From NCBI GenBank assembly GCA_027531145.1, contig JAPZRF010000005.1, positions 1 through 46,362 on the forward strand: a stretch of 46,362 nucleotides of DNA, written 5' to 3'. Source of the stretch: Brevundimonas sp. (lineage in GTDB: Bacteria; Pseudomonadota; Alphaproteobacteria; Caulobacterales; Caulobacteraceae). This document shows positions 41,528-46,362 of the stretch, in pieces (within the stretch, counting starts at the first letter, position 1; the number at the start of each line of letters is the position of its first letter). A program made the position numbers and the translations under genes. The notes beneath the pieces are model-generated. The model saw nothing but the letters and a program-made list of their open reading frames with translations. It had not been told where the DNA came from and did no database searches.

Positions 41528-41734
41528 ATGGAAACAAGCAACGCCGACGCCATCATCGACTTCTGCCTGGCCCCGTTGAGCCTCAGTGACCGGACCGAGG
41601 CCGAGCGCGAGGTGCGCCGTCGCCTGCAGCACGTCATCCGCACCTTCCAGGCGCGGATCCCCCAGCCGGTCGCAGTGGACTTCAGCGCCATGCCGCCGCT
41701 GGTGATCAACGAGGCCGCCCACGGCTATGAGTGA
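41528..41734 (+). CDS. Small protein of unknown function after aceA
   Basis: This encodes 68 residues from the ATG at 41528 (METSNADAIIDFCLAPLSL), chosen for the GGAGAG (41516-41521) six bases upstream; an ATG at 41510 overlapping the aceA stop as ATGA is an alternative and would add six residues. No signal peptide or membrane segment. Predicted helix in DRTEAEREVRRRLQHVIRTF. I do not recognise a domain. Its position between aceA and aceB in one transcription direction makes a role in glyoxylate-shunt control or enzyme assembly possible, but this is speculative. Confidence 0.65.
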   Translation: METSNADAIIDFCLAPLSLSDRTEAEREVRRRLQHVIRTFQARIPQPVAVDFSAMPPLVINEAAHGYE

Positions 41735-41744
41735 GGCGGGCTGA

Positions 41745-41885
41745 GTCTCCCTCCTCCTCGGGGAGGGGGACCCGAAGGGCCGGGCGGGGTGGGCAAGGTG
41801 CCTCAAGGGAGCCCGGTCCGCCGGGCCGCCCTGACCCGTCTTCGGCCTCCGGCCTCAGACATCCTCCCCACAAGGGGAGTGAGTA
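41745..41885. repeat. Interspersed intergenic repeat, copy B (inverted relative to copy A)
   Basis: Read on the minus strand this segment aligns with 10648-10782. Shared blocks include a C-rich start, GTCTGAGGCCGGAGGCCGAA, GACGGGT, CACCCCGCCCGGCCCTTCGGG and a C/G-rich end. Differences are scattered, with small length changes in the middle. It fills the 160-base gap between the small ORF and aceB without coding capacity. Confidence 0.85.
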
Positions 41886-41894
41886 GGAAGCGAC

Positions 41895-43472
41895 ATGCCC
41901 CTGGACTCCGTGAACGACGCCGCCATCCGTATCCTGGCCCCTGTGGAGAGCCGGGCGTGGGAGGTCCTCACGCCGGCTGCCCTCGCCTTCGTCGCCGACC
42001 TGCACCGGCACCTTGACGGCCGGCGGCGCGAGCTCCTTGCGGCCCGTGCGGCCCGGCAGGCGCGATTCGATGCGGGCGAGACGCCGGACTTCCGATCGGA
42101 CACCGTCGATATCCGCTCCGGGGCCTGGCGCATCGAGCCCATCCCGGCCGAGCTGCTGGACCGCCGGGTCGAGATCACGGGTCCGGTCGATCGCAAGATG
42201 GTCATCAACGCCCTGAACTCGGGTGCGCGGGTGTTCATGGCGGACTTCGAGGACGCGACCAGCCCGACCTGGGCCAACCAGATCGAGGGCCAGATCAATC
42301 TGAAGGATCTGTGGGCCGGAACCCTGTCGTACGACGATCCGGCCAGCGGCAAGGCCTACCGGCTGAAGCCGCAGCGGGCCGTGCTCAAGGTGCGGCCGCG
42401 TGGCTGGCACCTGCCGGAGGCGCACCTGACTGTGGATGGAGAGGTCGTTTGCGGTGCCCTGTTCGACTTCGGCCTTTACACCTTCCACAACGCCGCGGCG
42501 GCGACCGCGGCCGGCTCGGGCCTGTGGTTCTACCTGCCCAAGCTGGAGAGCATGGAGGAGGCTGCCCTGTGGGACGCGGTGTTCCGTCACGCGCAGGCTC
42601 GCCTCAACATGCCGGTCGGCAGCTTCAAGGCAACCGTGCTGATCGAGACCCTGCCGGCCGCCTTCGAGATGGACGAGATCCTGCATGCCCTGCGCGAGCA
42701 CATCGTCGGGCTCAACTGCGGCCGTTGGGACTATATCTTCAGCACGATCAAGTGTCTGGGCTCAAATCCGGACTATCTGACGCCGGACCGGTCGCGCATG
42801 ACCATGGGCGAGGCCTTTCTTGACGCCTATTCGCGCAAGCTGATTGACACCTGCCACCGTCGCGGGGCCTTCGCCATGGGCGGGATGGCGGCGCAGATCC
42901 CGGTCAAGGACGATCCGGAGGCCAACGCCGCCGCCTTCGCCCGCGTTCGGGCCGACAAGGAGCGCGAGGCCGGCAACGGGCATGACGGCACCTGGGTGGC
43001 GCACCCGGACCTGGTGCCCGTAGCCATGGAGGTGTTCGACCGGCTGATGCCGGGGCCGAACCAGCTGGAGCGGCCGCTGTCAGGACAGGAGATTGGCCGA
43101 GACCGGCTGCTGGAGATCCACCGGGGGCCGCGCACCGAGGCCGGGCTGCGAGAGAACATCCGTGTCGGGGTCCAGTACGTGGAGGCCTGGCTGCGCGGTC
43201 GCGGGGCGGTGCCACTGTACAATCTGATGGAGGACGCTGCGACCGCCGAGATCAGCCGTACGCAGGTATGGCAGTGGCTCCGGCACGCCGCGCCGCTGGA
43301 CGATGGCCGACCGGTCGAGGAGGCGCTGGTGCGCGCGCTGATCGACGACGAGGTCACGCGGATGCCGGCCGAACTGCCGCGCCTGGCCGAGGCCGTGGCC
43401 ATCTTCACAGAGCTGTGCTTCGCCGAACGCTGCGAAAGCTTCCTGACGCTCCCGGCTTACGCCCGGCTCTGA
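41895..43472 (+). CDS. aceB: Malate synthase A
   Basis: The second glyoxylate-shunt enzyme, condensing glyoxylate with acetyl-CoA to malate. The product is 525 residues, the size of the A isoform. Characteristic blocks are VDRKMVINALNSGARVFMAD, FEDATSPTWANQIEGQINL, IETLPAAFEMDEILHALREH with the metal Glu, GLNCGRWDYIFSTIKCLG, GAFAMGGMAAQIPV and RTQVWQWLRH near the end. AGGA lies eight bases before the ATG. It is downstream of aceA, the small ORF and the repeat, so it may need its own promoter because the repeat carries hairpins. Confidence 0.97.
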   Translation: MPLDSVNDAAIRILAPVESRAWEVLTPAALAFVADLHRHLDGRRRELLAARAARQARFDAGETPDFRSDTVDIRSGAWRIEPIPAELLDRRVEITGPVDRKMVINALNSGARVFMADFEDATSPTWANQIEGQINLKDLWAGTLSYDDPASGKAYRLKPQRAVLKVRPRGWHLPEAHLTVDGEVVCGALFDFGLYTFHNAAAATAAGSGLWFYLPKLESMEEAALWDAVFRHAQARLNMPVGSFKATVLIETLPAAFEMDEILHALREHIVGLNCGRWDYIFSTIKCLGSNPDYLTPDRSRMTMGEAFLDAYSRKLIDTCHRRGAFAMGGMAAQIPVKDDPEANAAAFARVRADKEREAGNGHDGTWVAHPDLVPVAMEVFDRLMPGPNQLERPLSGQEIGRDRLLEIHRGPRTEAGLRENIRVGVQYVEAWLRGRGAVPLYNLMEDAATAEISRTQVWQWLRHAAPLDDGRPVEEALVRALIDDEVTRMPAELPRLAEAVAIFTELCFAERCESFLTLPAYARL

Positions 43473-43478
43473 CCTCGA

Positions 43479-43849
43479 TCAGGCGGCTGCGCGATCCGCT
43501 GCGCAGGCCGTTACCGGATCGGTGGGCAGCCTGATCGGGTCTGGTACGCTCGAGGGTTTGGCGAGGTGACGGTCGGTGCCCGCCGCCTACGCCCTGCGTC
43601 ATGCTCTGGCCATGCGCTGGCGGTCAGCATCACGATCGGCGGGCGGGTGCATCCTTCGCGGCGCTCCGTGGCCCGGATGGCGGCGATTGTGTCGGCCAGC
43701 CCAGAACCCTGAACGACCCTCTCCCACAGCCTCCAATCTGGAAGTTTCGGCCTCATCTGCGCCCCTTGGGAAGCCGCCTTGGCAAGACGCCATTTCAGCG
43801 GGCCGTTCCCTGCGGCGGCGGCCTTCCGGACGCGTCGGCGATCCACCAT
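43479..43849 (-). pseudogene. Decayed response-regulator receiver domain
   Basis: The minus strand has ADTIAAIRATERREGC and PPIVMLTASAWPEHDAG in one frame, and then AGTDRHLAKPSSVPDP in another frame, ending at TGA 43481-43479. These are the alpha4-beta5 Thr/Ala motif and the Lys-Pro motif of a CheY-like receiver domain, joined by a frameshift near 43598. The segment before ADTIAAIR does not match; the Asp phosphorylation site is missing. It is most likely the remains of a hybrid histidine kinase or response regulator; a weaker interpretation would be coincidence of two short motifs. Confidence 0.55.
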
Positions 43850-43891
43850 TGGCCCTTCAAGCGCAGGGCCAGGACGCGGTGATCCCCTGCC

Positions 43892-44839
43892 TCAGGCCGA
43901 AAACGACGGCGGCAATGCATCGGGCCGGGCGTGAAGATCCCGGTTACCGGCCAGGCCGGCGAGCAAGGCGTCCACCGTCACCCGCACCCGAGGTGCCAGG
44001 TACAGGCGGTGAGGGTAGTGCAGCACGATCTCGCGGTCGCTGGCATCGTGCTGGCCGTTGAGCACTACCTTCAGCCGACCGGCGCGCAGGTGAGGCATGG
44101 CGTGATGCAGACCCACCTGCGCGATACCGGCGTCTTCCAGCGCCGGCCCGAGCAAGGCTTCGGGGTCGGAAAGCCACAGCCGCGCCTTCAGCGGGATCTG
44201 AAACCCGCCGCCTCCGCCGGGCCTTCGAAACCGCCAGGGGATCTCGCTGCCGCCGGACGGCCGCACCCCGAGGAGTTCATGCCCGGCCAGGTCCGACGGT
44301 GCGGCGGGAACGCCTCGGGCGTGCAGATATCCGGGCGAAGCGACAAGCACGAGCGGCAGTCGGGCGATGCGCCGCGCCACCAGGCTCGACTCCTCGATCA
44401 CGCCCCCCCGGATGACGATGTCGAACCCCTCTGCGAGCATATCGACCGGGCGATTGTCGAGGCTCATCTCGATCTGAAGCTCACGGTTCGCGGCTGTGAT
44501 CGCGGGCAATAGCGGCACCATGTATTGCCGGCCGAAGGAGACGCCCACCGAAATCCGGACCCGTCCGACCGCGTCTCCGCGCGCCTGGCTGGCCTCGGAA
44601 ACGGCTTCGTCCAGAGCGCGGAGCGCCGTTGCCGTGCGCTCGCGGAGCCTCTCGCCTTCCTCGGTGAGCCGCACCTGTCGCGTGGAGCGGTTGAACAGCC
44701 TGACGCCGAGCTGCGCCTCCAGCCGGGCGACGTTCTTGCTGACCGCCGCCGGCGTCAGGTTCAGCTTGGCGGCGGCGCCTGTGAAACTGCCGGCGGCCGC
44801 GACCTCGGTGAAGGACACCAACCCATGGAGGTTCCGCAT
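43892..44839 (-). CDS. LysR-family transcriptional regulator
   Basis: This encodes 315 residues. The winged helix-turn-helix (about 1-62) reads FTEVAAAGSFTGAAAKLNLT and PAAVSKNVARLEAQLGVRLF. The substrate-binding domain (about 90-295) follows with IVIRGGVIEESSLVARRIA. It belongs to the CrgA/DmlR-like group. It is divergent from the NmrA-like gene with 112 bases between starts, the classic arrangement for a LysR regulator controlling its neighbour. The ligand is unknown. Confidence 0.92.
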   Translation of the reverse strand: MRNLHGLVSFTEVAAAGSFTGAAAKLNLTPAAVSKNVARLEAQLGVRLFNRSTRQVRLTEEGERLRERTATALRALDEAVSEASQARGDAVGRVRISVGVSFGRQYMVPLLPAITAANRELQIEMSLDNRPVDMLAEGFDIVIRGGVIEESSLVARRIARLPLVLVASPGYLHARGVPAAPSDLAGHELLGVRPSGGSEIPWRFRRPGGGGGFQIPLKARLWLSDPEALLGPALEDAGIAQVGLHHAMPHLRAGRLKVVLNGQHDASDREIVLHYPHRLYLAPRVRVTVDALLAGLAGNRDLHARPDALPPSFSA

Positions 44840-44860
44840 TCATTCCTCAAGGTTTAAGAT

Positions 44861-44870
44861 AATTCGAATT
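44861..44870. promoter_or_regulatory. Palindrome AATTCGAATT, candidate LysR site
   Basis: A perfect ten-base palindrome inside ATAATTCGAATTTAT, in an AT-rich patch 22 bases upstream of the LysR start and 82 bases upstream of the NmrA-like start. LysR sites commonly contain such interrupted or perfect dyads. No other dyad of this kind was found in the gap. Confidence 0.4.
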
Positions 44871-44951
44871 TATGTCTGTTTTGTCAATTATGATCGCGGC
44901 GTACAGTTTCCCTGGTCAGTTTTACCCCCCAGTTCACGAAGGAGAACGCAG

Positions 44952-45806
44952 ATGACCAACCGGATTCTCGTCACCGGCGGCGCCGGCAACATCGGTGCCG
45001 AAATCGTCAAGCGGCTGAGCGCCCGTAACGCCGACTTCGCAGTCATGACCCATACGTCCGGCGCAGCCTCGGCGGGCGTGACCGAGAGGCATGGCGACTT
45101 TCTGGACCCGGCCTCCTTGCAGCGGGCCTTTGCCGGCGTAGACACCCTGTTCCTGCTCTTTCCCCTGATTCCGGAAATGCCGCGCATGGCCGCCAACGCC
45201 GTAGCGGCGGCCAAGGCCGCCGGCGTCAGGCACATCGTGCGGTCGTCCGGGGCCGGGGCTGACGCCGCCAGTCCTGCGGCCATTGCCAAGGTGCATGGGG
45301 AGATCGACGCGCTTGTCCGCAACTCGGGCATCCCGTTCACGCTGCTTCTTCCGACCAGCTTCATGCAGAACCTGGTCAACTTCTATGGTGCCGCGATCCG
45401 GGATGGTGCGCTCTGTGCCCCGCGGGGCGACGGCGCGATGGCCGTCATCGATGTTCGTGACATCGCCGACGTGGCCGTCGAAGTCCTGACCCACCCGGCG
45501 GCCCACGCCGGCCAGAGCTATGCGCTCACCGGCCCCGAGGACCTCACTGACGCCCAGATGGTCTCCGCGATCGCGCGCGAGATCGGCCGCGACGTCCGCT
45601 ATGTCGACGTGCCGGAAGCGGCGGCGGTGGATTCGATGACCCGGATGGGGTCTCCGCCCGAGGTGATCGAGTGGCTCATGAGCCTCAACCACGTCATCAA
45701 GCAGGGCTGGGCGGCCGGGGTCTCGCCCATGGTGGAGACGATCACCGGGCACCCGCCGCGCAAACTCGCCGACTTCGTCCGCGAGAATGCGGCGGCCTGG
45801 AAGTAA
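44952..45806 (+). CDS. NmrA-like atypical short-chain dehydrogenase/NAD(P)-binding protein
   Basis: This encodes 284 residues from the ATG at 44952, which has GAAGGAG eight bases upstream. The Rossmann fold opens with ILVTGGAGNIGAEIVKRLSA (TGxxGxxG) and FLLFPLIPEMPRMA follows. The active-site Tyr-x3-Lys of classical SDR enzymes is absent, as in NmrA/HSCARG-type redox sensors and QorB-like quinone reductases. The length and LTGPEDLTDAQMV ending are typical of the azoreductase/NmrA subgroup. The divergent LysR gene is its likely regulator, and a terminator follows 34 bases after the stop. Confidence 0.9.
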   Translation: MTNRILVTGGAGNIGAEIVKRLSARNADFAVMTHTSGAASAGVTERHGDFLDPASLQRAFAGVDTLFLLFPLIPEMPRMAANAVAAAKAAGVRHIVRSSGAGADAASPAAIAKVHGEIDALVRNSGIPFTLLLPTSFMQNLVNFYGAAIRDGALCAPRGDGAMAVIDVRDIADVAVEVLTHPAAHAGQSYALTGPEDLTDAQMVSAIAREIGRDVRYVDVPEAAAVDSMTRMGSPPEVIEWLMSLNHVIKQGWAAGVSPMVETITGHPPRKLADFVRENAAAWK

Positions 45807-45840
45807 CCGGGCGCCCTGGCGGGGGTGCCGGAGACGGGGA

Positions 45841-45870
45841 GGGCGGGGCCATCACGGTCCCGCCCTTTTT
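45841..45870 (+). terminator. Rho-independent terminator after the NmrA-like gene
   Basis: The stem GGGCGGG (45841-45847) pairs with CCCGCCC (45859-45865), followed by five T residues (45866-45870). The loop is 11 bases. It overlaps the last codons of the MFS remnant on the other strand. Confidence 0.9.
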
Positions 45871-46223
45871 CGTGGGCGGGCTCTGGGTCGCTCCATTGTC
45901 TTCCCGAAAAGGGCAGCGCAGACGTTGGCCACCAGGACCAGGCCGACACTGGCAAGCAGGATATGGCTGAGCCGGACCCTCTCGATCAGGGGGGCGGACG
46001 CTATCGCGGCGATGGCTGTCGCGAGCAATTCCAAGGTCACGTACCGGCCGGCGTCAGCCTGGTCCAAGCCGAGACCTCCGGCCTGAGGTGCAGTCGTGTA
46101 GCCGCCGATCAGGCCTGGCGCGATCACCGACATGGTGATGCCGATGCCGCTGCAGGCCACGGAACACACCAGAAGCCGCCAGGTCGACCGGACGAAAGCA
46201 TGGATCGAAGCTTGCTGCTCCAC
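45852..46223 (-). pseudogene. Truncated MFS transporter gene
   Basis: The minus strand encodes about 123 residues that begin in an MFS-like N-terminus: STWRLLVCSVACSGIGITMS (helix 1), VTLELLATAIAAIASAPLIE and SHILLASVGLVLVANVCAAL (helices 2 and 3, about to residue 107). After FGKTMERPRARP the similarity stops, where the terminator lies. A functional MFS has about 400 residues and twelve helices, so the 3' two thirds is lost. The 5' end adjoins the end of an IS element, so the native start may also have been removed; the open frame starts with GTG at 46223. Confidence 0.75.
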
Positions 46224-46225
46224 TA

Positions 46226-46362
46226 GGGTCAGGACTCAATTGAGCCACCATGTGACGGTTGCGGCGAGGAAGACGGCTGAGAGGTAGGTGTCGGCGCGCT
46301 TGTCGTAGCGTGTGGCGACGCGTCGGAAGTCCTTCAGGCGGCAGAACATCCGCTCGATGACG
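46226..46362 (-). mobile_element. IS5-family insertion sequence, terminal part
   Basis: From 46236 to the window edge the minus strand encodes the end of a transposase: VIERMFCRLKDFRRVATRYD, then KRADTYLSAVFLAATVTWWL, N, and TGA (46238-46236). The IERMFCRLKDFRRVATRYD run is typical of the IS5 family (IS427 group, DDE with a C-terminal Glu in IERxFxRLK). GGGTCAGGACTCA (46227-46239) is a likely terminal inverted repeat, and CTAG at 46223-46226 fits the TA-containing target these elements use. The rest of the element is beyond the window. Confidence 0.85.

Noticed and set aside
45880..46223. An intact small membrane protein of three helices
   Set aside because: The three helices match only the beginning of an MFS transporter, and the frame ends in an unrelated Arg-rich tail formed by the neighbouring terminator.

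Overview
The window is high-GC, densely packed alphaproteobacterial chromosome. Gene content points to the Caulobacteraceae, most likely Brevundimonas or a close relative. The markers are a GapR/DUF2312 nucleoid protein, an RNase E ending in the Caulobacter-type GWW tail, a bactofilin/M23 peptidase pair, a holdfast-type polysaccharide (hfs) cluster with a CtrA-like box, and a ScfR-type regulator next to isocitrate lyase. The genus is an inference from gene content.

Layout. 1-2545: the end of an unknown gene, a DUF3224 fragment, a membrane-anchored DsbA-like protein and a BepA-like M48 protease. 2594-9435: rne with a long leader, then a periplasmic amidase and PBP1A on the other strand. 9504-14507: prfB with an intact programmed +1 frameshift, an interspersed repeat, bactofilin with an LmdC-like M23 peptidase, Bcp peroxiredoxin and an MltB-type lytic transglycosylase. 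14630-17727: an unusual tRNA-Cys-like gene, rpmJ, gapR, a small basic protein and mutL. 17728-19453: a probable insertion holding a YHYH protein and the stub of an aminotransferase gene. 19454-27917: a DUF3500 protein, a thioesterase, a BamF-like lipoprotein, lspA, a glycerophosphodiesterase, topA, dprA and plsY. 27986-29354: two neighbouring exported Arg/Glu-repeat proteins, each preceded by the same 11-bp-spaced TGAAC pair. 29439-30614: a GST and a Sel1-like protein. 30686-38582: hfsD, divergent hfsA-hfsB, and the overlapping operon hfsE-hfsF-hfsG-GT2. 38662-43472: the glyoxylate-shunt block scfR, aceA, a small ORF, a second copy of the interspersed repeat, and aceB. 43479-46362: a decayed receiver domain, a LysR/NmrA-type divergent pair, a truncated MFS gene and the end of an IS5-family element.

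How the genes work together. Much of the window serves the cell envelope: peptidoglycan synthesis and remodelling (PBP1A, amidase, M23, MltB), outer-membrane assembly and lipoprotein maturation (M48, BamF-like, LspA), phospholipid synthesis (PlsY) and adhesin export (Hfs). The hfs genes cover initiation (HfsE), sugar addition (two GT2 enzymes), flipping (HfsF) and export (HfsA, HfsB, HfsD). The glyoxylate block pairs both shunt enzymes with their likely regulator.

Most unusual items: the tRNA-Cys-like gene with an 8-nt anticodon loop and an extra base next to the acceptor stem; the paired Arg/Glu-repeat genes with a shared putative response-regulator box; the two inverted copies of a roughly 140-bp intergenic repeat; and the inverted repeats in the rne-M48 and scfR-aceA gaps. 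All calls come from reading the sequence; no database search or folding program was run.
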